DNA of 64,000 nt from Bifidobacterium amazonense (lineage in GTDB: Bacteria; Actinomycetota; Actinomycetes; Actinomycetales; Bifidobacteriaceae): assembly GCF_018555435.2 (NCBI RefSeq), contig NZ_JAFEJT020000006.1, positions 26,084-90,083 of the forward strand, in the 5' to 3' direction. A program made the position numbers and the translations under genes. A model generated the notes under the pieces. That model had not been told where the DNA came from, ran no database searches, and saw only the letters and a program-made list of their open reading frames with translations. How positions within the stretch are numbered: position 1 is the stretch's first letter; each line of letters opens with the position of its first letter. Shown in pieces: positions 44,068-53,560 of the stretch.

Positions 44068-46460
44068 ATGAGCGTCATCATCAACGCAACCACACGCATT
44101 CTTGCGGACGGGGACCGTCTCTCCCCCGCCGTCGCGACCGCCGCCGACGCGGTGCGACGCGACATCGGCTACGTATTCGGTCCGCGCGATGTCGGCAACG
44201 TGGCCGACGGATCGTCCGTCGCGACCGCCGCACACGACGATCCGCAGTCGCACGACCGTCCGGCCGCGGACATCGTCGTGCGCGTCGACGGCACGATGAC
44301 TGCCGAACGGTATCGCGTCACCGTTGATCCGTCCGCAGACCGGGTCGTCGTCGACGGCGCGGACGATCTCGGCTGCATCTACGGACTGTACGCGATCAGC
44401 CGCGACTGGCTCGGCTTCGAGGATTTCTGGTTCTGGAACGACCAGCGGCCGGCCCGTCGCGCGCGGCTGGAGCTGTCCGACGACGCGACGCTCGTCTCCA
44501 GTCCGGCCGCGGTGCGCTACCGCGGCTGGTTCGTCAACGACGAGGTGCTTATCGCCGCGTGGAACATCGACAATGACAACGAACGCACGTGGTGCATGGT
44601 CTTCGAGACGCTGCTGCGCGCCGGCGGCAACCTGGTCATTCCGGGTTCCGGGCAGAACATGGCCCCGCACTGGGATCTGGCTCGCGGCATGGGCCTGTAC
44701 GTGAACCAGCATCACGCCACGCCGCTGGGCGCCCGGCTGTTCGCCGAGGCGTATCCGGGCGACCGGCCCCGCTGGCCGGAGGACAAGCCCCGGTACGAGG
44801 CGCTGTGGCGGGATGCGATCGCGCGTTTGCACGGTGCGAAGGTGGTGTGGACGCTTGGTCTGCGAGGCAACTGCGACGGCCCGTTCTGGGTGGACGATCC
44901 GCGGCACGCCACCGACGAGGACCGCGGGCGGGTGCTGTCCGAAGCGATGCGCGACGAGTACCGGCTGATCCGCGAGGCCGACCCGCACGCCCCGGTGAGC
45001 GCGTACCTGTACGCCGAATCGCTCGACCTGTACCGCAAGGGCCTGCTCGACCTGCCGGACGACGTGATCAAGATCTGGGCCGACAACGGCTACGGACGCA
45101 TGATGGTGCGCCGCAGCGGCGACTGGGATCCGCGCACGCCGGCCATGCCGCCGGCCGACGACACCGGCGCGAACGGCATCTACTACCACGCGTCGTTCTT
45201 CGACCTGCAGGCCGCGAACCATATCACGCCGATGCCGGAGTCGCCCGACGACATCGCGCGCGAGCTCGACACCGTGCTGGAGCACGGCGGCGACTCGCTG
45301 TGGGTCGTCAACTGCTCGAACGTCAAGCCGCATACGTTTGCGCTCGATCTGATCGCGCGCATGTGGCGCGACGGGCAGATCGGCGGCATTCCGGCCGGTT
45401 CCGACATTCCCGGCATCTCCGGTGCACCCGTTGCTCCCGACGCCCCCGCCGTTCCCGACGCCTCCGATGCTCCCAAGACCACGGCGGCGGCTGGCTCATC
45501 GTCGTGCAAGGCCGGCATCCGGCCCGCGGTCGACCGACTGCTGCTGGACTACGCGCGGCGCTACTACGGCGGCGAGCACGCGCCAGCCGTAGCGCGGCTG
45601 TGGCGCGGATACTGGGATGCGGCCGCGAGCTACGGTCCGGAATGGGACCAGAAGTGCGGCGAGCAGCTGTTCACGTACGTGCCGCGCATGATCGCCACGC
45701 ATTACCTGTCCGGCGAGCGCGGCAGCGAGAACGATCTCAAGTGGCTGCATGACGGCGGTTCGCCGATCAACTCGGCTTTGTGCAGCGTCTGTGCGACGCG
45801 GCGGCACGGCGGTACGCCCTATTGGCCGCGCGCTGCGAACGCACGGCGCTGGATGCCGAGTTCGGCGCGGAGATCGACGGCACGACGGCCGATCCAGCAA
45901 CGGACGGCAACGCGAAGTCCGGTCCCGTCACGAAAGCCCTCGGCGAGGCCGACGCACGGCTCGTCCCCTCCCTGATCCCCGACAACGGCGCCCACGCCGC
46001 GCGCCTGATCCGCGACACGGTCGGGCTGTATGCGGCGGTCTACCGCGACTGCGCGCGCGGCACGTCGCTGGCATGCACGGCCGTCAGGGAGGCGCTTGCC
46101 AACGATTTCAAGCACGCGTTCTATCATGCCGGGCTCGCCCGTGAACGCTTCCTTGCGGCGGACGCGGCGATGCGCTCGCGTGAGCATGACGTGTGGCAGG
46201 GGTTCTGGGCGAACGATTGCCTTGCGGACGTGAAGTTCTCCGGCCAGGTCATGGCCGCGCTCATGTCGTATCTGCGCAACCGCGGCGACGGCCCGCACTA
46301 CTACGGCTGGAAGCACGAGTTCTGCTACGCGCCGCAGTGGCGCGACGTGATCGTGGTGCTCAACATGGAGAACCACGAGTCCGACGACGAGATCTTCCAA
46401 GCCATGAAACGCGCGTGGGACGAAGACAGGACCGTCGGCGGCGTTCCGGAGAACCGATGA
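44068..46460 (+). pseudogene. GH115-like enzyme, locus 2, interrupted by a single-base frameshift
   Basis: The reading frame opens at 44068 (MSVIINATTRILADGD) and matches the locus 1 GH115 throughout: DLGCIYGLYAISRDWLGFED with FWFWND, RGWFVNDEVLIAAWNIDNDN, IKIWADNGYGRM, GIYYHASFFDLQAANHITPM, LWVVNCSNVKPHTFALDLIA. At about 45766-45768 the frame must shift; reading QLGFVQRLCDAAARRYALLA from 45768 restores the homology and continues to 46460 (AFYHAGLARERFLAADAAMR, NHESDDEIFQAMKRAWDEDR). One base is missing relative to an intact gene of ~797 residues. No slippery site is seen, so this is either a recent inactivating mutation or a sequencing error. No signal peptide. Confidence 0.75.
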
Positions 46461-46522
46461 CCGCCGCGGAGGAGACGGAGACGACCATACAGCGGACCAT
46501 GCGCCGCGGGAAAGGGGATGCG

Positions 46523-48277
46523 ATGTTCCATCGTTGTTTTGCGTTCACGGACGCACCGGCTGCGGACCATGCCGTTCGGGTATCAGACGGCGACGACTAC
46601 GACGCCGCGCGCGGATACGGCTGGATCGGCGAGCGTTCGCGCCGCAACGACCTGATGCTGTCGAACGCGGAGATCGCGGGCGGATTCATGCCGTCCGACT
46701 CGCCGGATGCCTCGTCGAGCGCCCCGCCGGTCGCACGCGGTTTCGCCGTGCATGTGCCGAACGACGGCAATTATCGCCTGTCGCTAACCGTCGACGCAAC
46801 ACGTATGGACGCGACGGTCGACGACGAACTGGTCGTCTACGTGCAGGAGCGGCGGCTGGTCTACCGCGGTCCGGTGCCATCCGACGGACGTCTGCCGGAC
46901 GTCGTCGCGAACGTCGGCGCGTTCGTGCCGGACGCGATCGGCACGCTCGTCGATCACCGGCTGCTGGTCGTGACCGTCGTCGCACGGCGGCCGATCGTCA
47001 CGTCGCTGGACGTGCGGTCGGCAAACGTTCCCACGATCTTTCTCGCGGGCGACTCGACCGTCACCGACACGACCGCGCGCCTGCCGCTCCGGTTCGGCGA
47101 GTCGCACACCGGCTGGGGCGCGTCGCTACCGGCGTTTCTTGACGCCGGCGTCGCGGTGGCGAATCATGCGAGGTCGGGGCTGAGCACGACCATGTTCCGC
47201 AACGACGGCCATTACGCGCCCGTGTGGCGTGCGATGCGCGCCGGCGATGTCCTGCTGCTGCAGTTCGGCCACAATGATCAGAAGGACCCGCAGCTGCGTG
47301 CAAACGATGGCTATGCGGACCAGCTGGCGCAATTCATACGCGAGGCACGTACGGCGGGCGCGTATCCGCTGCTGGTGACGCCGCTGGCACGCAACACGTG
47401 GACGCCGGACGGCGCATACGCCGACCTGCTGGCCGATTTCGCGAACGCCTGCATTGCGCTGGGACGTCGATTGCACGTGCCGGTGCTCGACCTGCACCGC
47501 GTGTCGATGGGGTTCATCACGGCGATCGGCGTGGAGGGCGTCAAACCGTACTTCCGTCCCGGCGACGTGACGCATACCAACGAGTTCGGCTCGGCTCTGG
47601 TGGCCGGCGCGGTGGCCCGGCTGCTTGCGAACGTGTGCTCCGATCCGTCGCTGCCGCGGGCGTATCGCGATCTGGCCGCGCATGTGACGGCCGGATTCGG
47701 CCCGTGGCCGCCGTACGTTCCGTCGTACAGCACTTCAGCCGGCACGTCGGACGCCGCTCCGATCGTCACGCACGTCGACCAGTTTCTGCGGCCGTACGAT
47801 CCGCTGGCCGACGTGGCGAACGGCGACGATGCGGACGCGCCGCTGACCCGCGAGCACGCGGTCGCGATCACCGTCGACGTGGCCGGACTCGTGCCGGTGA
47901 ACTATTACGACGGCGGGCTCGCGGACGTGACCGCGGACGATCCGTACGCGTTCCGGCTGCAGAGCGCGCTGATGAACGGGCTGATCCCGTCGTCCATGCT
48001 GCGCGACGACAACCGCGCCGGGACGCCCCGACTGCATCCGCATGCACCGGTCGATCTGGAGGAAATGCTGGTACTGGCCGTGCGCGTGTGGCTCACCAAG
48101 CACGTTGCCGGCCCGATCCCGGCCTGCTCATACGACGGCGCGTGCAATCCCGCGAATCGTCGCACCATCCGTCTGGCCTGCGCGCTCGGCCTGCTCTCCA
48201 CCGACGGCTCCGACGATCTTCAATCCCCCGTCACCGCGCGGCGGGCCGCCGATCTGCTGCGCCGGCTGCGCGTCTGA
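46523..48277 (+). CDS. SGNH hydrolase, CE12-like (rhamnogalacturonan acetylesterase type) with SLH-like C-terminus
   Basis: 584 residues from MFHRCFAFTD, which has AAAGGGG six bases upstream; an ATG at 46457 overlapping the previous stop would add 22 non-homologous residues. An N-terminal beta domain (RGYGW, GFAVHVPNDGNYRLSLTVDA) is followed by the SGNH core with Ser178 (GDST), Asn251 (FGHND), and Asp348/His351 (GDVTH). Such enzymes remove acetyl groups from pectin or xylan fragments. The last ~130 residues contain two SLH-like units (YAFRLQSALMNGLIPSSMLR; IRLACALGLLSTDGSDD... VTARRAADLLRRLRV). No signal peptide, so it probably deacetylates imported oligosaccharides beside GH115-2. Confidence 0.75.
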   Translation: MFHRCFAFTDAPAADHAVRVSDGDDYDAARGYGWIGERSRRNDLMLSNAEIAGGFMPSDSPDASSSAPPVARGFAVHVPNDGNYRLSLTVDATRMDATVDDELVVYVQERRLVYRGPVPSDGRLPDVVANVGAFVPDAIGTLVDHRLLVVTVVARRPIVTSLDVRSANVPTIFLAGDSTVTDTTARLPLRFGESHTGWGASLPAFLDAGVAVANHARSGLSTTMFRNDGHYAPVWRAMRAGDVLLLQFGHNDQKDPQLRANDGYADQLAQFIREARTAGAYPLLVTPLARNTWTPDGAYADLLADFANACIALGRRLHVPVLDLHRVSMGFITAIGVEGVKPYFRPGDVTHTNEFGSALVAGAVARLLANVCSDPSLPRAYRDLAAHVTAGFGPWPPYVPSYSTSAGTSDAAPIVTHVDQFLRPYDPLADVANGDDADAPLTREHAVAITVDVAGLVPVNYYDGGLADVTADDPYAFRLQSALMNGLIPSSMLRDDNRAGTPRLHPHAPVDLEEMLVLAVRVWLTKHVAGPIPACSYDGACNPANRRTIRLACALGLLSTDGSDDLQSPVTARRAADLLRRLRV

Positions 48278-48343
48278 ATCTGCGCATCTGCATCCAACAC
48301 TGCAACCACTGCAACCCAACACGAACGTGTCGCGGATATAGCG

Positions 48344-48395
48344 AAAGCCCCTCGCCCCGAACGGTTGAGACAACCGAACGGAACGAGGGGCTTTT
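48344..48395. terminator. bidirectional terminator between the CE12-like gene and rpsI
   Basis: Inverted repeat AAAGCCCCTCG...CGAGGGGCTTTT with an inner CGGTTG/CAACCG stem. T-runs stand at both ends, so it serves the convergent plus-strand esterase gene and the minus-strand rpsI. Confidence 0.8.
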
Positions 48396-48421
48396 GCGAA
48401 CAGCGGCAAAGCCGCAAAGGC

Positions 48422-48913
48422 TTAACGCTTCGAGAACTGCGGAGCGCGACGGGCCTTGTGCAGACCGGCCTTCTTGCGCTCGACGACGCGGGCGTCGCGG
48501 GTCAGCATGCCGGCCTTCTTCAGGGCGGCACGGTTCGCGTCGCGGTCGATGGAGTTCAGCGCGCGGGCCACGCCGAGACGGATGGCGCCGGCCTGGCCGG
48601 TGGTGCCACCGCCGTCGACGAGGACGACGACGTCGAACTTGCCTTCGAGCTTGAGCAGGACGATCGGGGAGTTGACCTCACGCTGCTGCAGCTTGGACGG
48701 GAAGTATTCCTCCAGGGTGCGGCCGTTGACGGTCCACTTGCCGGTGCCCGGGATCAGACGCACGCGGGCGACGGCTTCCTTGCGACGGCCGGTGCCGTAG
48801 CCCGGGGCGATCGCGGAAGTACCGGTGCCAGCGCCGGCGTTGGTCTCGGTGGTGTACGAGGTGAGCTCCTCCTCGGTTGCCTGAACCGCGGAGTCGTTGG
48901 TGTTTTCAGCCAT
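48422..48913 (-). CDS. rpsI: 30S ribosomal protein S9
   Basis: 163 residues. The S9 core begins near 38 ([20 protein letters not shown]) and ends in the P-site contacting tail RRAPQFSKR. The first ~37 residues are a Thr/Ala/Glu-rich extension not found in E. coli S9 but common in Actinobacteria. It follows rplM by 21 bp. Confidence 0.97.
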   Translation of the reverse strand: MAENTNDSAVQATEEELTSYTTETNAGAGTGTSAIAPGYGTGRRKEAVARVRLIPGTGKWTVNGRTLEEYFPSKLQQREVNSPIVLLKLEGKFDVVVLVDGGGTTGQAGAIRLGVARALNSIDRDANRAALKKAGMLTRDARVVERKKAGLHKARRAPQFSKR

Positions 48914-48934
48914 GATTCTCTATCTCCCTTCGGT

Positions 48935-49384
48935 TCACTTGGCCTGCTGCGAGACCTGAGCGATCTCGAAGACCTGCGGCTTCTGCGGGGTGTGCGGGTG
49001 CTCGGCGCCACGGAAGATGTGGAGACGATCCAGCTGCACCTTGGACAGACGGTTCTTCGGCAGCATGCCCTTGACGGCAGCCAGGATGATGCGCTCCGGC
49101 TTGTTGGCCAGCAGCTCGGCGTAGGAATCGCGACGCAGGCCGCCCGGGCGACCGGAGTGCGAGTAGAGTTCCTTGCCCATCTTGTTGCCGGTCAGAGCGA
49201 TCTTGTCGGCGTTGATGATGATGACGTGGTTGCCGGAATCGGCGTGCGGCGCGAAGGTCGGCTTGTTCTTGCCGCGCAGCAGCACGGCGGCCTGAGTAGC
49301 CAGACGGCCGAGCACGACGTCGGTCGCGTCGATGATGTACCAGTCGTGAGTCAGATCAGCTGGCTTCGGAGTGAAAGTTTTCAC
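48935..49384 (-). CDS. rplM: 50S ribosomal protein L13
   Basis: 149 residues with the N-terminal [20 protein letters not shown] and [20 protein letters not shown] signatures. First gene of the rplM-rpsI pair. Confidence 0.97.
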   Translation of the reverse strand: MKTFTPKPADLTHDWYIIDATDVVLGRLATQAAVLLRGKNKPTFAPHADSGNHVIIINADKIALTGNKMGKELYSHSGRPGGLRRDSYAELLANKPERIILAAVKGMLPKNRLSKVQLDRLHIFRGAEHPHTPQKPQVFEIAQVSQQAK

Positions 49385-49633
49385 TGGTGTACCTTTTCTT
49401 GACTATTGTGTTCCGGGTTTCGGCTGCTCGGCCGCGCACTTGGTTAGGGCACGCAAGACGAGAGGCTTCGACCTCATTATCCGTGGGCTCCCTGAAAGTC
49501 CTCGGTGGCGAGTGGGAAAGCGCTTTGAAGGACCCCTTAGGGAAACACAACAATCCTCTAGTATATCGCGCACCTTGACATTCATTCCGGGCGTGTCTTG
49601 CCGTCCGGCACCCGCGACGGCCCCATGAAACGG
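49385..49633 (-). promoter_or_regulatory. rplM-rpsI leader and promoter region
   Basis: 250 bp without a gene. On the minus strand TATACT at 49560-49565 is a good -10, but its -35 is weak. The leader downstream of it (~165 nt) has several short inverted repeats, as expected for a ribosomal-protein leader, but no known motif was recognised. Confidence 0.4.
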
Positions 49634-49678
49634 CTGACGGGCCGGTCGGGATGTTCTCCCGACCGGCCCGTCAGCCAT
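49634..49678 (-). terminator. strong hairpin after malQ
   Basis: Perfect 19-bp inverted repeat (arm GGCTGACGGGCCGGTCGGG, loop ATGTTCT), 35 bp past the malQ stop. No U-tract follows, so it is called on hairpin strength and position. Confidence 0.65.
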
Positions 49679-49712
49679 GGGTCTTCCGCGACAGTCGCGT
49701 GATCGCCGCGCG

Positions 49713-51878
49713 TCAGTCGTTCATGATCGCGGCGAGCTGCTGCAGCTTGCTGTTGTCGAACAGCTCCTCGAGCGGCACGACGTTGAGGTGCTCGTCGGCC
49801 AGCGGGATGCGCCAGTTCGGATACTCGTTGTTGGTGCCCGGCTGGTTCTGCGCGCGCTTCTCGCCGACGGCGTCGGTGATCGACGCGGCCAGCAGCTTGC
49901 ACGGCGAATCCTGCAGCGCGCGGTACATGGCCTGGATGATCTTCCACTCGTTGGCCTGCTCGTCGGTCAGCAGCGACTCGTCCAGATAGCCGTTCTCGAC
50001 GAGCATCTGCATCATCGCGCGGTGTTCGGCCTGCGCGGACTTCTCGAAGTCCTCCTTCGGGCCGGTGAGCAGGCCGAGCTGCTCGCGCAGCTTGACGTGC
50101 TCGTACTCGAGATAGCCGGCCACCGGCGGCAGGTCGTGCGTGTTGACCGAGGCGAGCGCGTACGGGCGCCAGTCGGCGGGCGCGCGGAACTTGCCTTCGA
50201 ACTGCTCGAACCATTCGACCGCGCAGCCGAGGATGCCGTGCGCGGACAGCGAGTCGGCCACGTACTCGGGGACCACGCCGAGGTCCTCGCCGACGACCAC
50301 GCCGTCGACGCGCGACGCCTCGAGCGCGAGGATGCCGAGCATGATGTTCGCGTCGTAGTGCACGTAGGTGCCGTCGGTCGCGGACTTGCCGGCCGGGATC
50401 CACCACAGGCGGAACAGGCCGAGGATATGGTCGATGCGCACCGCGCCGGCCTTGGCGAACATGCCGTGCACCATCTCGCGGTACGTGCGGTAACCGGTGC
50501 GTTCCAGATCGATCGGGCTCAGCGGCGGCTGGCTCCAGTCCTGGCCCTGCTGGTTGAACATGTCCGGCGGGGCGCCCACGGTCGCGCCCTTGGCGAAGCG
50601 TTCCGGATACCACCACACGTCGGCGCCGAGCGGATGCACGCCCACGGCCATGTCGGACATCACGCCGATGCGCATGCCGGCGTCGCGGGCCGCGCGCTGC
50701 GCGTCCTCGAGCTGGTCGACGGCGACCCATTCCATCCAGCGGTAGAAGTCGAGCGTGTCCGGGTACTGCTCACGCAGCGCCTTGACCTCGGGCGAATCCT
50801 TGGTGTAGGTCTTCTCCCAGTTGCCGTCCTCGCCGGTGGGGGCGCCCCACTTGTCGTAGCACAGGCACCAGGTGGCGTACGCCTCGAGCTCGTCGCCCTG
50901 TCCGGCCTTGTACTCGTCGAACGCGGCCTGGCGCTCCTGGGAGCGGCCGGCCTTGAAGATGAGCCACAGCGCGCCCATCTTGGCGCGCCACATGGCGTCG
51001 CGGTCGATGAGCTGGGAGTCGCCGTTGAGCGGTTCGACCTGCGAGCGCAGCTCGTCGACCTGCGCGGCCTGCTCGTCGCCCAGCAGCCCGAATTCCTCGA
51101 TGGATTCGGGACGGATGTACGTGAAGTTGACGAAGCGGCGCGACACCGGCAGGTACGGCGACGGGGTGAGCGGGGAGACCGGCTCGCCCGCGTGCAGCGG
51201 GTTGACGAGGATGAAGTCGGCGTCGGTCTTCTTCTTCGCGCCGACGAGCATGGTCTTGAGGTCCTCGTAGTCGCCCACGCCCCACGATCCGGCGGAGCGG
51301 ATCGAATACAGCTGGGCCATCCAGCCCCACAGGTGGCCGGACTTCATCTCGTCGAGCAGCGGGACGCGTTCGGGCGCGCTGATGAGCACGGCGTCCTGCG
51401 TGCGCTTGCCGACGGTGACGTGCAGCGTGTGGTAGCCGACCGGCAGGTCCTCGGGCAGGTTGACGGACGCGGTGGCGATGAATTCGTCGTTGATGACGTA
51501 CGCCTGCGAGCCGTCGCCCGCGCCGATCTCGATCTTGCCGGCGTATTCCTCGCCGTTTTCGAGCGTGATGCTCGCGGACGGCACGGTGAGGATCGGCGTG
51601 TTGACGAGCACGGAGTCGCTCTTGCCCGCGATGTGCAGCACGGTGGGCGGCACGAGCCGGGTGCGGCGCTCGTCGAGCACGCGCTTGATGGATTCGTCGA
51701 TGGCCTCGTCGGTGGAGGCCGCGATGCCCAGTGCGGCAAGCACTGCCACCAGGACATCATCCTTGATCTCGTGGTAGTCGTTCGACATACCGACATAGCT
51801 CGTGGCCACGCCGACAAGCTTTGCAAGACGGATCAGCGGGCGCGCCAGTCGTTCGGCACTTTCGGTTCTCTCTGTCAT
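49713..51878 (-). CDS. malQ: 4-alpha-glucanotransferase (amylomaltase)
   Basis: 721 residues, GH77. It transfers alpha-1,4-glucan segments between maltooligosaccharides. An N-terminal extension with beta-sandwich domains (to ~200, typical of actinobacterial MalQ) precedes the barrel. Catalytic segments are visible: VRIDHILGLFRLWWIPAG (nucleophile Asp), VGEDLGVVPEYVADS (acid/base Glu) and NTHDLPPVAGYLEYEH (Asp). An inverted repeat GTCATAC...GTATGAC at 51874-51895 covers the start codon and may be a control site. Confidence 0.95.
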   Translation of the reverse strand: MTERTESAERLARPLIRLAKLVGVATSYVGMSNDYHEIKDDVLVAVLAALGIAASTDEAIDESIKRVLDERRTRLVPPTVLHIAGKSDSVLVNTPILTVPSASITLENGEEYAGKIEIGAGDGSQAYVINDEFIATASVNLPEDLPVGYHTLHVTVGKRTQDAVLISAPERVPLLDEMKSGHLWGWMAQLYSIRSAGSWGVGDYEDLKTMLVGAKKKTDADFILVNPLHAGEPVSPLTPSPYLPVSRRFVNFTYIRPESIEEFGLLGDEQAAQVDELRSQVEPLNGDSQLIDRDAMWRAKMGALWLIFKAGRSQERQAAFDEYKAGQGDELEAYATWCLCYDKWGAPTGEDGNWEKTYTKDSPEVKALREQYPDTLDFYRWMEWVAVDQLEDAQRAARDAGMRIGVMSDMAVGVHPLGADVWWYPERFAKGATVGAPPDMFNQQGQDWSQPPLSPIDLERTGYRTYREMVHGMFAKAGAVRIDHILGLFRLWWIPAGKSATDGTYVHYDANIMLGILALEASRVDGVVVGEDLGVVPEYVADSLSAHGILGCAVEWFEQFEGKFRAPADWRPYALASVNTHDLPPVAGYLEYEHVKLREQLGLLTGPKEDFEKSAQAEHRAMMQMLVENGYLDESLLTDEQANEWKIIQAMYRALQDSPCKLLAASITDAVGEKRAQNQPGTNNEYPNWRIPLADEHLNVVPLEELFDNSKLQQLAAIMND

Positions 51879-52115
51879 ACTCCATAGTGTATGACCTGGT
51901 ATGGGCCGCCACGCTACTCAAAACACGCAAAAAGTCGCGCGGAAACCAATGTTAACCTTCACGTTCCTTTCGTCCGCGTCCGCCCCGACGAACCATGCGG
52001 GCTCCGGGGCGGATGCGGGCGGCGGGCCGCCGCGGAGCCCGAGGCGTCCGCAGGAGGGGACGGGCTGGCCCGTGCGGCGGGGCGGCCGCCGCTACGTCAC
52101 TGCCAGCGTTTGCAG

Positions 52116-52835
52116 TCAGCCGCGCCGCTTCGCCGCGGCCTTCGCCACCACCGGATCGGGGTCTCCCGCCAGCCGCTCCAGGGTCTGCGGCGCCGTGTTC
52201 GGATTGAGCGCCACCGCGCGGCGGACCATCGACGTGAGCACGGCCGGCGCGTCCGGCTCGCTCTCCACGCCGAACCGGCTGAGAAAATCGAGCGTTTCCG
52301 CGTCGACGTCCGCATTCTGGGCACCCTCGAGCCGCATCTTCCACGACGTGCGCCTGTTGCGCAGCGCGACGTCGCGCACCTCCGGCACCGGATCCTTGGT
52401 GAGCCGGCCCACCAGCCAGTTCTTGTCGTCCGTGTTGGCGGCCACGGCCTTGCGCACGTTCGCGTCCGCGTCCACCGACAGTTTGACCAGCACGTTCGGG
52501 AACGGCATCGTCTCGGCGAGCATGATGCGGTCCTCGACCGGCGTGTGCGGATTGCCGGCCACGGCCTCGAGCAGTGCGGTCGCGCGCGAGAACGCCGCCT
52601 GATCCGACTTGTCCGGCAGCGGACGGCGCGCGAACTCGGACAATTCGGCCGAATCGACGGAATGGCGCAGACGCTCGTAGGTGGCGGTCAACGGCTCGAA
52701 ATCATCCGGCACGGCGTGCGGATCGGCTTGGGAAGGCGCATCCTGACCGGGCTGATCGGGCTGATCCGCCTGCCGCGGCTGGTCTTCGGACTGTCCGGCG
52801 TCCACGGGGGCCGCGGTTTCGTTCTCATCACTCAT
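52116..52835 (-). CDS. LRV/HEAT-like repeat protein of unknown function
   Basis: 239 residues from MSDENETAAPVDAG (an ATG 21 codons upstream adds unsupported sequence). Residues 1-45 are Gln/Asp/Pro-rich and likely disordered. The rest consists of short helical repeats of the leucine-rich-repeat-variant type, e.g. FPNVLVKLSVDADANVRKAV, LVGRLTKDPVPEVRDVALRN, and APQTLERLAGDPDPVVAKAA. Such proteins are scaffolds; no partner is suggested by the neighbours. It ends ~240 bp before malQ in the same direction. Confidence 0.75.
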   Translation of the reverse strand: MSDENETAAPVDAGQSEDQPRQADQPDQPGQDAPSQADPHAVPDDFEPLTATYERLRHSVDSAELSEFARRPLPDKSDQAAFSRATALLEAVAGNPHTPVEDRIMLAETMPFPNVLVKLSVDADANVRKAVAANTDDKNWLVGRLTKDPVPEVRDVALRNRRTSWKMRLEGAQNADVDAETLDFLSRFGVESEPDAPAVLTSMVRRAVALNPNTAPQTLERLAGDPDPVVAKAAAKRRG

Positions 52836-52910
52836 GCGCACCAGCATAACCCGGTCCGCGGTCCCGGACGCGACCGATCCCAACGCGGCCGGGCACAACG
52901 ACGCGGCCGT

Positions 52911-53549
52911 TCACAACGCGACCGGCCGGTTCACCGTATCGAGCGGCTCCGGCACGACGGCCGCATTGAACGTCTCCCGCACGCGCGCCTCGAAATCGGC
53001 CGCACGGTCGGCCGGCACCGCGGCACGCAACGTCACGCGATCCGTGTATGTCTCGTCGTCCGCCAGCCCGTCGCAGTCGGCGAGCAGACGCTGGAACTGG
53101 GCGAGCTGCGGGTACTCGAGCCGCACCGCGTACCGTGCGCACGGCACGATCCGCGCCAGACGTGCCGCCTTGACCGCGATCGACGCGCCGGTCGAATACG
53201 CGCGGATCAGCCCGCCCGAACCGAGCAGGATCCCGCCGAAATACCGGGTCACCGCGACCACGCTGTCGGTCAGCCCGTTCTGCCGCAGCACGTCGAGAAT
53301 CGGCTTGCCGGCCGTGCCGGACGGCTCGCCGTCGTCGCTCATCCGCTCGACCAGACGTCCGTCCGAACCGCCGCACACCGCCGCATACGCGACGTGACGC
53401 GATTTCGGATGCCGCTCGCGGATCGTTTCGACAAACGCGAGCGCCTCGTCGAGCGAGTCGATGTGGCAGGCGTCGCCGATGAACTCGGACTTCTTCTCGA
53501 CGAACGAATCGTGCGCGGGCTCGTCCGCGGTGTTGAGGATGGTCTGCAT
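52911..53549 (-). CDS. IMPACT/YigZ family protein
   Basis: 212 residues with the UPF0029 signature KSEFIGDACHIDSLDEALAF, KSRHVAYAAVCGG, SDDGEPSGTAGKPILDVL and VTRYFGGILLGSGGLIRAYS. Bacterial YigZ-type proteins bind nucleic acids or ribosomes; a precise role is unknown. It is tightly placed after the CapA-like gene (11 bp). Confidence 0.9.
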   Translation of the reverse strand: MQTILNTADEPAHDSFVEKKSEFIGDACHIDSLDEALAFVETIRERHPKSRHVAYAAVCGGSDGRLVERMSDDGEPSGTAGKPILDVLRQNGLTDSVVAVTRYFGGILLGSGGLIRAYSTGASIAVKAARLARIVPCARYAVRLEYPQLAQFQRLLADCDGLADDETYTDRVTLRAAVPADRAADFEARVRETFNAAVVPEPLDTVNRPVAL

Positions 53550-53560
53550 ACCGGTTCAGC

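Noticed and set aside
45766..45768. Programmed ribosomal frameshift in GH115-2
   Set aside because: No slippery heptamer, stop-codon context or clear stimulatory structure is seen at the shift point.
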